Part shown: positions 31,501 to 43,562 of the stretch, in pieces
Layout of the letters: each line of letters begins with the position of its first letter
Position numbering within the stretch: the stretch's first letter is position 1
Assembly (NCBI GenBank): GCA_964036045.1
Contig: OZ038398.1
Location: 32,058,207-32,122,206 of the forward strand
Direction: 5' to 3'
Length of the DNA: 64,000 nt
From: Eutreptiella sp. 'Long Island Sound 2002'
Lineage: Eukaryota > Euglenozoa > Euglenophyceae > Eutreptiales > Eutreptiaceae
Notes under the pieces: model-generated
The model's input: the letters and a program-made list of their open reading frames with translations, nothing else
Database searches by the model: none
Told to the model about the DNA's origin: nothing
Translations under genes and position numbers: made by a program

Positions 31501-32989
31501 GGTTGTTACCGTACGTGTCTCCGTGGCTGAGCAGCATCGGTACAACCTGCACAACAGCGCGTGGATCTGCACCATCGTGGGGGTGCTGACTTCACGGTGT
31601 TTTTTTTTTTTGTGGGAGGATGTCTTCGAGGGGTCCATCTTGTTCGCCAAGGTAACGGGATGTAGCCTTTTTGGTCGCCCCCAGTTCTCCTGTCTGCTGC
31701 TGCTGCGGGTGTCTGAATTCGCATGTTCATGTGGGGACCCCCCTTTGTGCGATTGGGTTCATATGCATATTCCAGGGATGGCGCTGGGGTTGGTTTAGTC
31801 GCGGGAGGGTTGGCAGAGCCCAGTCTAGGCTCTTTGTGGTACCGGGACATATCCTGCCTCATGCGGACCCTTAGCAGCAATGGAGGGGTCGAAGGGCCCT
31901 CTGAGGCGGTCCGCGCTATCATGGGGCCCTTCTATTCACGCCCCATGGACACAGCTGTGGTGGTGCCATGTGCATGCGACACCCTCGGACATGACGAGCT
32001 GCAGGGGCCAAAGCCAGCCTGCACCGGGAAGGAAGGGCCCCGCTGTGGTGTCCGTGGGAAATGCCGTCGTGCACCAGTGCGCACGCAGATCATTGTGAGA
32101 TGATCAGCAAGGCTGCCTTGGGCACAGAAACAAGTATTTGTTCTCGCAAACCTGATCCCAAGCGACCTCCCGGGCAACAACAGCCCAGTTCAGAGAGTAG
32201 CGCATATAGTACGACAGTACTGACGAGGGCCCCACAGGGTGGGCTGTTGATGGGACAAAATATGTGCAGCACTGGGCCATGCAAAACCTGAGCTGGTGCG
32301 TGACCTTCACCATATGCTTTCATGTTGCTGCTGTGGCAAACTGCAGCTTCCCCTTCATGGAAACCTTGGTGCTTGCAACTTTGTTGGCAATCATTTTTCG
32401 TTGTGGGGGGGGCGGGGGGGGGGGGGTCCAGGCCAATACAAGCTGACGAGGCCCGCTCAACCTATGGTACACTAGATGACTCTCGGCATCAGAGTTCAGA
32501 GCTTTCCAGGTCTACAATTGTCCCACACAGGCAAGTGTTGATATTGTTAGTGTTGTGGATGTCTGCATGGCCGGGCTCCGGTATGATCCCACAGATGCAT
32601 GCCCAACGCCCCACGCTCGTGGAGATGCTGGGCACATGCACGGGTGTCACGGCTGTCGGCCAATCCGGCGGTGGATTGAGAGACAATGGATTGAACATAC
32701 AGTTTTGCAGGACCGGGGGACCGTGGGTTATGGCACTGCTAGAGGGGGCCCGAGCCATGTCGTTTCCTGACACTGGGACCGCAACGCAGCAGCCACTACA
32801 GCACAGGCATGGTGTGTGTCTCCAGCACCATGGAGGTGGCAGTGTGGTAGCAGCGTCAGGGCATCAAGGCACACACAAGGTGTGTGCACCGGTGGCACCG
32901 CCTGCTGAGGGATCTCCTTCAGCAGGACGTTGTTTAAGTTCGGGCCGTCCAGTAGCAACCTCGGTATTAAGGTGCACAACTGATGATTG
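31501..32989. other. Non-coding stretch
   Basis: No gene seen. Contains a G run at 32404-32427 and a copy of a dispersed repeat at about 32435-32545. Confidence 0.5.
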
Positions 32990-33115
32990 GACGGCACTTG
33001 AACGGCAACCAGCGGCGGTTGGAGGGAAGCAACGGCAGTTGAAAAGTAACCAACAGCGGTTCGCAGGTAACCGACGGCTGTTGCTGATGAGTAACCGGCG
33101 GCGGTTGGAGGGTTA
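32990..33115. repeat. Degenerate short tandem array
   Basis: Five or six diverged units of about 20-25 bases around CGGCGGTTGGAGG and AACCGACGGCTGTTG. Confidence 0.7.
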
Positions 33116-34164
33116 ACATGTGCCCACTGAAGAATGCCCTGACAATTACGCTAGCTTTGCCGAGGAAAGCGGGAGGGGGCAGTTGCAGTGTCTGTTATAA
33201 ATACAGTTGCGAGGCAGTCACAAGGACAAATGAAGAGGATTGGGTGCGGCGGTTGTTGCGGTGTCTTCAAAGGGTGCTCGGGGCACTTGCAGCGCACCCA
33301 GAAAGTAGGCGACGGTCTCTCTTGGGGGTGGTGCAGACGCATTTTCCGCTTTTTCCGAAGCGGGTCTGAGCCACCAAAAAAAATTTTCTACCTCGTGACC
33401 GAAGTTCCGCCAAGCGTCCATCAAGAGTACACTTAGCAGGTCATGGGTCAGCGACAGGGCCAGTTTCGGGTGTGGGATGGGTATGACCTATCCCTCGCTA
33501 GCTAGCCTGCTGCTGGTCTGAGCCACAAATTTAGGAACAGGACTGCTGTGTCCGAGTCGCATTGCCGCCTGGGATGTGCCGTTCACCACCCTTGCGACTG
33601 TGGCAGACGGCTATCTAGTAGGACCGAGACATCGGTCATGTACTGGCAGATCCCAGCAAACAGGCTGGACAGTCGCAGAGATCCCAACACGAGCTACATC
33701 ATCTTTGTCAAAAATCTAGACTCAAATTGGCGGCTGCAGGCAGTGACTTGTTGGTTCTTTTTTGACATCAGGCCTGTGCTGAAAAGCAGCTAGACTCTAC
33801 GGCATGGTCTCTGCGCCAGAGATGCAGGATGCTTGCTTCCTTGCTAGATTACTCGTGCGCCCATAGGGAATGCAAAGTTTCTGGAGCTACAGGTTGTTTT
33901 GGTACATGGAAGTGCAGTGGGAGCTGCCACGCCGCGAGCATCCCGTCTCCATGTGGTTGAAATTTGGCGATGAAATACATTCGCCTGATGGCCTTTGTTT
34001 TGACGAAGAGGGGGAGGAGGTATGATACACCTCAGTAGCAGGGCAAAAAGTATGTTGTTTATGTTTTTGTCTCTACCATGTTGCGTGTTTTCCATGCAAT
34101 CTGCCGCCGGCTGTGAGTGGCCGCGAGCCCACAGATGGGTTCGATGCAAAGGGAAGGATTGCAT
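33116..34164. other. Non-coding stretch
   Basis: No gene seen. 33700-33750 is an isolated copy of the 53-bp unit arrayed at 34165-34319. Confidence 0.5.
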
Positions 34165-34319
34165 CATCTTTGTCAGAAATCTGGACTCAAAATTGGCAGC
34201 TGCGGGCAGTGATTTGCATCATTGTCAGAAATCTAGACTCAAAATTGGTGGCTGCGGGCAGTGATTTTGCATCTTTGTCAGATATCTAGACTCAAAATTG
34301 GCAGCTGCAGGCAGTGGTT
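34165..34319. repeat. Tandem repeat, 53-bp unit x3
   Basis: Units start with CATCTTTGTCAGAAATCT or close variants at 34165, 34217 and 34270 and end around GCAGTGATTT. One more copy lies 465 bases upstream. Confidence 0.85.
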
Positions 34320-34397
34320 TGAGCAGGTTTCGAACCGGCCTCTGCAGGGCAATACACAGAATACACTGGGAAGCATTGCACATTGGCTAAGTGTTTG

Positions 34398-34446
34398 CAC
34401 TGCGTGCGCACTGCGTGGGCACTGCGTGGGCACTGCGTGCATATTG
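34398..34446. repeat. GCACTGCGTGGG short tandem array
   Basis: Four 12-base units; two more occur at 35638-35662. Confidence 0.8.
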
Positions 34447-34493
34447 CGCACGCAGAGGCTGGGATACTCACCCAAGAATACCTGTCACCTGTT

Positions 34494-35266
34494 TACCCCC
34501 CCCCCTTGTATAAGCTACGCCAATGTACGGAATTATTACGGTCCCTACGCCCACTGTAGCTTGGACAAGGGCGTAGCTTGCGCGCAACACATACAACTAC
34601 TGGCACACACGTGCGCATGCGCATGGTATGAGTGCACCTTGACCTCCGCCCACATTTCCAAGTGCATGCAAACACAAGAAAGCCTTGGGAACATGAAAAT
34701 TTCACGTTCACACCCATGTTGGCACAAGCAATGAAGGATGCGAAGCCTACAAATGTTCAGCTTGGAAACCCTTCTTGCGATCATACACCATGCGGAACAA
34801 TTGCACATGCTCACCACTTGAAGATGCCTGAACTCGATTCTTGGGAGGGGGGCACAAGGGTGTGTGACCATCTGCCCACCCTTCATGTACTCCAACACCG
34901 CAAATTGGTCCCCTTCTCCGATGGTCCCTTCATTGTAGCATCCACAAGGTCACCGGTGGAACATGTGAAAATAACTGGACGCCCCAGGTTCAAAAAGAGA
35001 AGATTGCATGGTGAGCTGATGCAAGAAAGGGGAATATAAAGCACAAATATTCCCAAATTTTGAGCCATATGGGTTGAAGTGGGCAAAGACTCACAACAAA
35101 TGTGTCCATGGCTCCATGTAATTGGCAAATGTGACGACAAACCCATGTCTTACGTGGCCGCACTACATGTCGTACGTAATTAAAATTACGTACACAATTA
35201 TTACAGTCCCTACGCCTACTGTAGCTTGGACAAGGGCGTAGCTTATACAAGGGGGGGGGGGGGGTA
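34494..35266. mobile_element. TA-flanked DNA element 1 with C-run termini (MITE-like)
   Basis: The left end reads TA then ten C, then TTGTATAAGCTACGCC. The right end is the reverse: GGCGTAGCTTATACAA, then fourteen G, then TA. The subterminal segment ATTACGGTCCCTACGCC...TGGACAAGGGCGTAGCTT is also present near both ends in direct orientation (34533-34578 and 35200-35245), so each end can fold into a hairpin. Flanking TA fits the target duplication of Tc1/mariner-type elements. No transposase is encoded. A 75-codon minus frame (35491-35267) overlapping the right end is aromatic-rich but unrecognised. Confidence 0.65.
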
Positions 35267-38200
35267 CTAGGGGGAAGACTGAAAGGTGTCAATACCATAG
35301 GGTTGGCCAGGTGTCCATCGATACTTCTGGTTGTAGTTATAACCAACAGCATCGTCGAAGAAGAACTGTCCGGTCCTGGTGTCGACTCGCCACCATCGAG
35401 TATCGGCGATCGAGAGCCTTCGAGCAACGATGACCACGTTGACTTCTCTGCAGTTGTGGACGTGGCCATACCCATCGATGATCTTGAGCATCTCGGTTCA
35501 AGAATCACCTTGAAGTCAACCAAGGTTTTGGTGCCACATCCTAAATGCTTGGGAAGCCAAAAAAACCCTGGTACCGAACCAAAAACTTGTGAAAAGGGGC
35601 CAAAACTAGGGTTCGAGTATTTGCCGACATCCAAAACTTCGCACTGCGTGGGCACTGCGTGCATGGCATTCTCATTGGAGAGCTGCGATCCGGAGGTGAG
35701 GGTTGAGACCCACGCCCCGACATGGCCGAGATGCATGCGGCCCCATGCAATCTAAACTGCCACACAAAAAATTGTTGCGGGGGAGTCCTGACCAAGATGA
35801 GCCGGCAAGGCCTGCTCAATGCATGGTACCCCAGATACCCAGGATCAAGGTTCAGAGCTTCCCAGTTCTACATTTGTCCATAGTGTCTCGGGATATGGTA
35901 ATGGACACAACGCAACCAATATTGAGGATGGGCGGACTCTGACACCAGGTAATGCAGCAAGATACAGCCTTCCACACAAGGAAAATCGACTTCCAACCTG
36001 GAACACACAACGAGCAAAATGGGCTGATTCTACTCTACAATGACAGTTTTGTGCCACAACCATCAGCTGTGCATGGAACCAATGATCCTCCTACTCGAGG
36101 CGGGGTCAATTCCGCCCCGTTCTAGCGCCAAACAGGCAGCTTTGTGTCACTCGCTGTTGGTGCAGTGAGCTACAGGACCCTTAGCCAACCAGATGCCTGC
36201 CAACCCTTGACAGCAAATTTGAACAAACGTCAAACTAATTCAACACACTGCAACTGCTATTGTTGATGAAATGCCACAGGAAAAAAAATTTGCGATCAAC
36301 TGCATTGGCGACAGTTCATAGTGTGCCTTGCCCTGGTGGACACCGGTTATGAGATCACTCCTCGCGAGGCGATGACGTCCTAAAATGCTATTGAAATTTT
36401 TTTGATGAAAAGGGCTCAAAGTGTTCGTGCCATCAACCCACTTGGGGAAAGCAAAGCTCTGACACTATCTGATTTGGGCAGGACTGTGTAGATTAGGCCA
36501 GAATAAGCAAACAGAAAACAGCTCCTGACTGGTCCCCCTTGGGGGAACACTACTGGCTGTTAATATTGAGGAACGTCAGGAGGGGCCTTCTATACCTAAC
36601 TCTCTAAGGGGGCAAGGGGCAGCCCCACCTATGAAAAAAATCAGGGGGAGCAGGACCAGACCCAGTAAATGGCAGATAGGCCATGTACCCAGCCTGAAGG
36701 GTGTGTTGTCTTGTGCCGTGTCATGCTGTGTCATGCTGTGTCGTGCTGGGTTGTATGTATCACAACTGCTGAGGGTTAGAGGCAGCCAATCATTTCTTCA
36801 AGGAAGGCTGAGACAGAGAGTGGCCGTAGCAAACCCATGGGACAAGGCTTGGAACACTGTGTACCAGAGTTCGCAGGACCTTAAGATTTTGTGGAACGGT
36901 GCAGGAACAGCACAACGGATGGGCAAAACAGGTGGTTTGGCTGGTTCTCTGGATCCTCCCTGCCCTCAAGACACGGGCACAGTATAAGTCGAACAACCAT
37001 CTGACGGGCGGGAGCGCGCGGCCCTGCACACTGTAGAGAAGAGAGGCAGTGATGCCAAACTGGGGTTTCTGGGGAAACCTGGGTTCTCAAGCAGGAGGCT
37101 TACGTGAAACGGTTCGATCTCGCATCAGCGGCGCAAACTGCACGATGTTCAGCTTGCCCCGTTGAATTCAGTGACGGGGTCAAGAGCAACTTTACAAAAT
37201 GTGGGGCCATCAACTTGGTTTCAGTGTGTGTGAATCTAGGCGGGGGAAACCGCCACATGAAGGGGAAAAAACAAAATGGTGATCATAATGGGTGACAGCA
37301 GAGTCGTACAACCATGCAATGGCGTCAGCAACCTTCGAACAGAAAGATGAGACTTCCTGAGACCCTACATCCTGCCAATGTTCACGCAACTATGCAAGGG
37401 TGTCAGTAACCTTCATACAAAAAAAATGAGACTTCCTGGCACCCTACATCCTGTCAACGTTCAAGATATATGCATGCACGGTCGTACATGCTTTGGGTCA
37501 ACCCCCTCTCTGAAAACCAGCTTCCCTCCATGCGAAACCTCCATGCCTAACAGCACAGTACTGAGGCAAACGGCTTAAGGAACAGTGGTAGTGGGACTCT
37601 GATGTCTACTGCCAACTGCTCAGCCAGTAAGAATACCCAACTGCCTGTGCATATCTGCCCATCAGCAGGATGTTGCCTTGACACACCTTAAGGTGATCAA
37701 ATGTATGGGATTTGCACTTGCAGGGATTCGGCCATGCTATCTGTCTGTGGAGGGGGGGGGGGGATGGGGAAAACAATATTAAAGAGGGAGACCCGCATGG
37801 GTCAAGGGGCCCCGCCGATGCCTGTGGTGCCATCAACAGCAGGTCAGCATGCAGTCCTGGCGGCCTGTCTGCTATGCCGCGGTGTGGGGGGGCCACAATG
37901 GGTCAGGTTTGCTTCTCCGCAATTAGCTCCAACCGCGCCTGCCACCACGGTCTTCATTGCTCTCAGTTCAGAGTGCCATCTCGTGTTCATTGAGTTCTCT
38001 GTCGATTGTTCTTCGGCTGGGGTCTGGGTGCAAGGTCCCTTCCTCCCTCTTCCACAGATCGGGATTGCTGTCGCATGTGGTGCTGTGGGTCTGCAAACAT
38101 GTGTGGGGGGGGGGGGGGGATGATCTCATCACAAACTCTGCTCTCACTGTGAGGCTCTCAGCTGATTCCAGCTGACCACTTGTTCATTGTTTTCGTCTTT

Positions 38201-38423
38201 GACCAAGCTGCAATATTGCTGCAACAGTATGAGTCAATCTCGGGATCTAAGTACAAGAGGCTTGGAATAAGAGACGATGCAGCGGAGGTGGGTGGGGGGG
38301 GGGGGATTCAATGCATTCAACCGCTGCTCAGACTGCGAGGTTCACAACACTGCAGCAAACCAATTGCTTGTGCGCGATTGCCCTGCTGCTGAGCTCAACA
38401 AACAATGTTGGGCTTCGTCAACC
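35267..38423. other. Non-coding stretch with short repeats
   Basis: Holds a dispersed repeat copy (about 35790-35955), an 11-base TGTGTCATGC-type array at 36710-36750, a 78-bp tandem duplication at 37321, and G runs at 37741-37753, 38103-38119 and 38290-38303. No gene recognised. Confidence 0.5.
37321..37476. repeat. Tandem duplication, 78-bp unit x2
   Basis: Units begin GGCGTCAG at 37321 and GGTGTCAG at 37399; both contain ATGAGACTTCCTG and CCCTACATCCTG. Confidence 0.8.
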
Positions 38424-38946
38424 TACCCCCCCTCCCCCTTGCGAGAACAACACTAAAATTCCACAATTTGATGGAGACAACGCCTAGTGTTGCTCTGACA
38501 AAGGCATTGTTCATGCGCACTGCACGAAGACACCCACGGCAACCATTGTGTCGCGAATGCACTGGTCATCAGGTGATTCCCCAATCTCCACCTCCAAAGA
38601 ACAAGAAGGGTGAAAATGGGCGGCACTTCCTGCTTTCATATTGGCAAAAATTCATGTCCGCTTACACGATGTGTGCTGCCTCTTACTCATTTTTTTCTTC
38701 TCCATAGTTTGCCACTTGTTTTCTACTGCTCAGGCATGGTTCTTCTGCCTTCAATGCTTTGATTTGCACTGCCCGTCATTGCGTCCCTGTTGCTTTGATA
38801 TGCGATACCCAGCCCCAAACCACAGAAAAAACTTGATATTCATGGGCCACCAGAAAAAGGACTGTCAAATTCCGCAGTTCCAAAAATTGCAGAAACAACA
38901 CACGCTGTTGCTCCGACAAGGGTGTTGCTGTCGCAAGGGGAGGGGG
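38424..38946. mobile_element. C-run DNA element 2 (MITE-like)
   Basis: Left end TA-CCCCCCCTCCCCCTTGCGAG with AACAACACT; right end GGTGTTGCTGTCGCAAGGGG followed by AGGGGGA. The ends are imperfect inverted repeats over about 27 bases. Subterminal motifs AGTGTTGCTCTGACAAAGG (left) and CTGTTGCTCCGACAAGGG (right) repeat in direct orientation, the same plan as elements 1 and 3. The right-hand TA is not preserved. No coding capacity. Confidence 0.55.
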
Positions 38947-39185
38947 ACTCCTAGATACGGCCCCAAAAAATCAGCTAGAGAGATAAGGGGGGGGGGCAAT
39001 CGAAAGTGTTCACGGGCTCCCACATGCTAAGAAGACCACAGCGTGCCAAGACTGACGCATTGGTCAGAACTTTTCACATGGTCACCAAGTTTTCCTTCCA
39101 CTGCGTTACCCTTTCACAGCACACCGACGACTGTGTCAGGGTGTATTGGCTCCTTGAATTGCACCAGCACCAGCAGCCCGAACTT

Positions 39186-39820
39186 TACCTCCCCCCCCCT
39201 TGCGCAAGCACGCTGAAAGTCAGCAAAACGACGGTAACACGGGCTCATGTGCTCAGACAAGGCAGTGCTTGCGCGCGACGCGCGGTACCAAAAGAACGTA
39301 TGTCACCGGGGACCTGCCCATACCTCATCCACATGCTTGCCCTTTGGGGCAGCCTTTGGGGCAGGCTTGGCTTCAGGTTTTGGAATGGGTTTAGGCTTCC
39401 TATTGCTTGGGACAAAACTGTCATCAACAATATCTTTGGTAAAGTAAAGCTTGCCCTCAAACACATGGCCAAGGGCCCCAAATCCCACGGCCCGCTTTGG
39501 CCCACACAATCTGCACACATGTTCACCGGTGGACCGGATGTACGTAACAGCCATGCCAGGTGTAGCAACATGAGCCATGGCTGAAAATCACATCAACAGG
39601 GACATCATTGGGTTGCAATTGCAAGCAGAATGTTGGTATGAGCAGGAGGAACTACCGCAAGCATGACCAAGCCCACCTTTCCCTCTACAAGGGAACCACA
39701 ATCGCATAATGTTACATTTTTGACCATAAAAACCGTGGTCAGAAAATTCCATCAAAACGACGGTAACACGGGCTCATGTGCTTAGACAAGGCAGTGCTTG
39801 CGCAAAAGGGGGGGGGGGTA
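39186..39820. mobile_element. TA-flanked C-run DNA element 3 (MITE-like)
   Basis: Left end TA-CCT then nine C and TTGCGCAAGCAC; right end GTGCTTGCGCAAAA, eleven G, then TA. The segment AACGACGGTAACACGGGC... GACAAGGCAGTGCTTGCGC occurs at both 39228-39274 and 39756-39803 in direct orientation, forming a hairpin with the terminal GCGCAAGCAC at the left end. Same architecture as elements 1 and 2 with different sequence. No transposase. Confidence 0.65.
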
Positions 39821-40067
39821 GGATCGGCTCCATCCGATGTGCCATCTTCTAAGTGACGCCTGCACGCACCGACGTGTGGGACGAATGAGGGGGACAAGGC
39901 AGTGCCACGAGGACTGCCCCGGGGTAAGACCTCACTTCGGAGGCGTTGTCGCACAGCGCGGGCACAACGCGTGCACAGCGCCAATTAGTACGTTGTTTTC
40001 CCCGGGAACACCCCTGCAAACCACCCCCCCACAGAAGCGTGCATGATCCATTCAAAACAGCATCGGG
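39821..40067. other. Short non-coding gap
   Basis: Nothing recognised. Confidence 0.4.
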
Positions 40068-40261
40068 GGTGCAGAATTCAGCACCCTGGGACCCGTTGCA
40101 AGCATCAGACTAAAACAACAAATCCCTGGTGTACCAGCAGGGGCTGTAGGGTGCAGAATTCAGGACCCTGGGACCTGTTGCAAGCATCAGACTAAAACAA
40201 CAAATCCCTGGTGTACCAGCAGGGGCTGTAGGGTGCAGAATTCAGGACCCTGGGACCTGTG
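40068..40261. repeat. Tandem repeat, 82-bp unit x2.4
   Basis: GGTGCAGAATTCAG begins at 40068, 40150 and 40232; the first two units are complete and nearly identical. Confidence 0.95.
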
Positions 40262-42257
40262 GCTACCGGTGGTGAAAAACAGCCGACTTTTCGCACAGCG
40301 CGCGCACAGTGCACGGTGCACCCCATTAGGTGAGCCAAGCGAGGGCGTAGGTGGGACCTGCTCCAGGGGGCCTCCAAAGGTCAGGCGTGGCCCCGCCACT
40401 GTGCTCCAGCCACGCCGACCTTCCCACAGCCTTCGTTGCCTTCTCAGTTCTGGTCATGCGCAACTGGCTGTTGAATGTCCCATACACCCGTTCATTGTGC
40501 TCCTCCCTATCCTCCCCTGGGGGGGGGCGGGGGCTGAGGGTCCAGCACGCGCCACCAGCCAGCGCGGCTCAGACCATCCGGCAGAACCACCAAACCAGGC
40601 TGGCCTCCAGGCCCCCTGTTGCCCCCCCTTCACGGGACAGTGCAGCACGCGCACACAACCCCCCGTGTGACATTCCGTCGGGTTGTGTTGTTTCTTTCTT
40701 TCTTTCTTTCTTTCTGTATGGGGCCCTGGACAGTCACCCGCTCTCCCCTTCGCGTGCTGTGTCGGGTCGCTGCGTTCTGTCGGCCGCTGCGGCCGGTGCT
40801 CCCGCTGGTGTCCCACCCCACCCCTTCATTCAAGGAGTTAGCACCCAGGTAGGCCTCGGCGAAGGAACGCCTGGTAGAGCAGCTCCATCGGTGGTCAGCA
40901 GCCAATCAGGTGCCGCCGGCAGGAAAATCAACTGGACAGTAAAACCAACCATGGCGTCATGCCAAACCCCCGGAGCCCCCATGTCGGCCCGGTCCTCGCG
41001 GCTTTTGGACGGGTATGTGACTGCTGGCAACCCCCCGGCCCGGCCAGAGCCGTATGCCATGCGCATGCTTCTCCTCCCTTGTGGCCGTGCCTGTGCTGCA
41101 CTCGCGTGCACGGCCACTGGCTGGAGGCCACGCTGGTGGATATTGGAAGCCCGGAGGGAAAGGGACTGCGAAGCCGCTTCCCTCCGGGGAATTCTCATCC
41201 TACCATGAGATTTAGGGGAGACCCCTCCGAACGTGAAAGCAGCCCCCCCCCCCCGCCCTTGTTTGGGGTGTTGTGGCCTGCGGCCCACAAAATCATGCCA
41301 GGGACTTCATTGTGCCCCTCGGAGATCCGATCCGGGAACAGTCATTTCAGAAAACCGTGAAGATGAGAGCCGGTGGGGAGGAGGGAGGTGGCCATCACGG
41401 CTCTGTAAGCATGCCGTCGGGTACTTCCGGGTGTATGCACTGGTTTGGGGTCTCAGGAATCAATGATTTGCATTGCGTGCCCCAATCCCCAGGCCAAAGG
41501 GAATTCCAGCAGGTGAAAAAGGGACCCTTGTCCCTCTGCTCACCCGTGCCGCATTGCCCAATGGCGTTGGAGCGGGAGGGCGGGATGTGCGATTATATAT
41601 GAGAGACTGAGATGATGAACTGACCAGCAAATTTAGCAAAGAAAGCAAATGAGGACAGAAGGCGGAACCTCAGGAGAACAATGGAACTGACATTTTTTTT
41701 TTGGCTCAGACCAAGATGAGCTGGCGTAGCCTGCTCATTTCACAGTACTCGAGGTGACCCCTCGGAATCAAGGTTCAGAGCTGTCCAGTGCTACGATGAT
41801 CCCACAAATGACTGTGGTGGCGGATCTGACACGTAGTGAGGATGAGCTGAGTCTGAAACCAGGTTATGAGAACAATGGAACTGACATTACTGGGGGTGGT
41901 GGGGGGGTTTAGCACAAGGCCTTGGTGGTTGGCTCTGTTAGCCTGTGGCGGCGACTATTGGCCTCTCGCCCTTGAACCTTCTGCCATGGCAAGCGAGGCA
42001 TCAACAATACTGTGGGCATCCGCACTGCCGCGGGCATCCACCTGCCTGGGGGAGAATCCAGAATTCAAATTCTGCCCATGGCGTCCTCCCCTGACGGCCT
42101 GATCAGTGCCTGGTCATCACGAAGACCCCAGGCTGGGAGGTGCTCACCACAACCAGCAACATGAATGCCACACAAGGCCATGGGTGCTAGCTCACCAATG
42201 TGTGACTTGCCAGTAGTGCGTTGCAGTAATATGGTGGTGGTGGGGGGGGGGGGGGTC
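40262..42257. other. GC-rich non-coding stretch
   Basis: Long open frames here on both strands overlap one another and have skewed Pro/Arg/Ser composition, so I treat them as GC artefacts. Contains a TTTC microsatellite at 40688-40712, a partial dispersed repeat near 40320-40370 and another dispersed repeat copy at about 41706-41870. Confidence 0.45.
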
Positions 42258-42360
42258 GAGACCTAATTAAAGTGGAGCTAGGCGAGGGCGAAGGTGGAAC
42301 CTTTCGTAGACTGGCCGCCACCTCCGCAGAGCCACTGGATTGCACCCACTCAAAAGGCAC
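42258..42360. repeat. Dispersed repeat X, copy 1
   Basis: Follows a 15-base G run. GAGACCTAATTAA ... TTGCACCCACTCAAAAGGCAC aligns with 44084-44197, including a shared GTAGACT-CGCC core and GTGCACCCACTCAAAGGCAC end. Confidence 0.7.
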
Positions 42361-43562
42361 ATAACTTCAAAAAGGAGCAGAAATGTGGACGGTTGGGGTT
42401 GGGGTTGGGGTTGGGGGGGGCTAAACTGTGGTTCAGGGGGCAGACTAGTGATCCGAGGGTCCTGCCTCAAAAGGGGGTGAGACCTATCAGGGATGGCAAA
42501 ATGACAAACAGGGGTGGGTACAGAAACAAAGCAAACAGCGAAGGAATGCTGCGTCAAGAGGGGGGGGGGGCTGGGGGCAGCGTGACCTACTGCGCAGAGA
42601 TGCGTGGAGTTGAGTTGGAATGCCAAAAGCGAAAGCGGGTGCAGATGGCAAAGATGAGGCAATGCACTGCACGCTCCGAGGAGGGGGCCTCTGTTATTCG
42701 ACGGTGGGGAGGGGGGAGGAGAAGGGATACGAGTCTAGACCCAAGGGGATCTTGATGAGCACTGTACGTGAATGGTTTGGGTGTCAAGACCAGGAGCCCC
42801 AGGCGATGGCCGAATCACGAGGTTTTCACGGCTACCCCAGCCCCTCAAGCTGGGATCCACGCTAATGTACGTGCCATGTAAGGGCACTGACAGGCAATGA
42901 ACGCCGACGACCCCGCAAGGGCCCCCGCGGCACTGGAAAGGGGGGCAAGGGCCCCGGCAGCCCCCCCCATCAGCCCGCCGCCCAGTGGCCGGCAGCTCCT
43001 GCCGGGCGGCTTGGCAGCAGCGGCTGTGCAGCTCCCGTGTGGTGTCAGCGGAGCGCTCGATCGAGATGCAGGAGAAGGTAAAGCAGGCGGTGGCCGTCCA
43101 CACCGGCGGTTAGGTGGCTGGCTGCTCTGCCACCCCCCCCAAGAGGGGGGGGTGGTCTCCTGTAGGGCTTTGCACCCTCGGTTTAGTGTCGATGGACAGG
43201 CTCGAGCGGCCTGCAAGTGAGGCACGTCCTGACAGCAGCCACCATGGATGCTCCTGGATGAGGGCCACAAGGTCAGGACGGCAGCGGCAACAGGCTGCAC
43301 CACGTCTGAGGTCACCCGTACTGTGCCTCTTCACATGGACGTGCAGGCAGGCCTGTGCGGCAGTGCGGGGTGGCCCCCTCACTGCGCACTCACCACTTCT
43401 CAGAAATACTTGGCTCACCCTGGTCCTCCAAAAAAAAAATGGGTGCCAAAATTGTGTCAAGAATTTTTGATTTTTTTTTTGCAACAGAATTTCTACGGTA
43501 CATATTCCCCGCAACCCAGGCATCCTGTGAGCCTTAAGATTGGCCCCCAAATCAAAATCCAA
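42361..43562. other. Non-coding stretch
   Basis: Contains GGTTGGGG x3-4 at 42391-42412 and several G/C runs. No gene recognised. Confidence 0.45.

Noticed and set aside
30601-34319. Tandem arrays as a CRISPR
   Set aside because: Units are adjacent or degenerate with no unique spacers, and the context is eukaryotic.
34300-34360. tRNA suggested by GGTTCGAAACC on the minus strand
   Set aside because: No acceptor, D or anticodon arms can be drawn around it.
35267-35491. Aromatic-rich 75-codon minus frame as a gene
   Set aside because: Composition is protein-like, but there is no recognised motif and it abuts a transposon end; left only as a remark.
40351-41208. 285-codon plus-strand frame in GC-rich DNA
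   Set aside because: Skewed composition, overlapping frames on both strands, no motif and no splice-supported extension.
42391-42420. GGTTGGGG repeats as telomeric sequence
   Set aside because: Only three to four units, embedded in interspersed repeats and not at an end.
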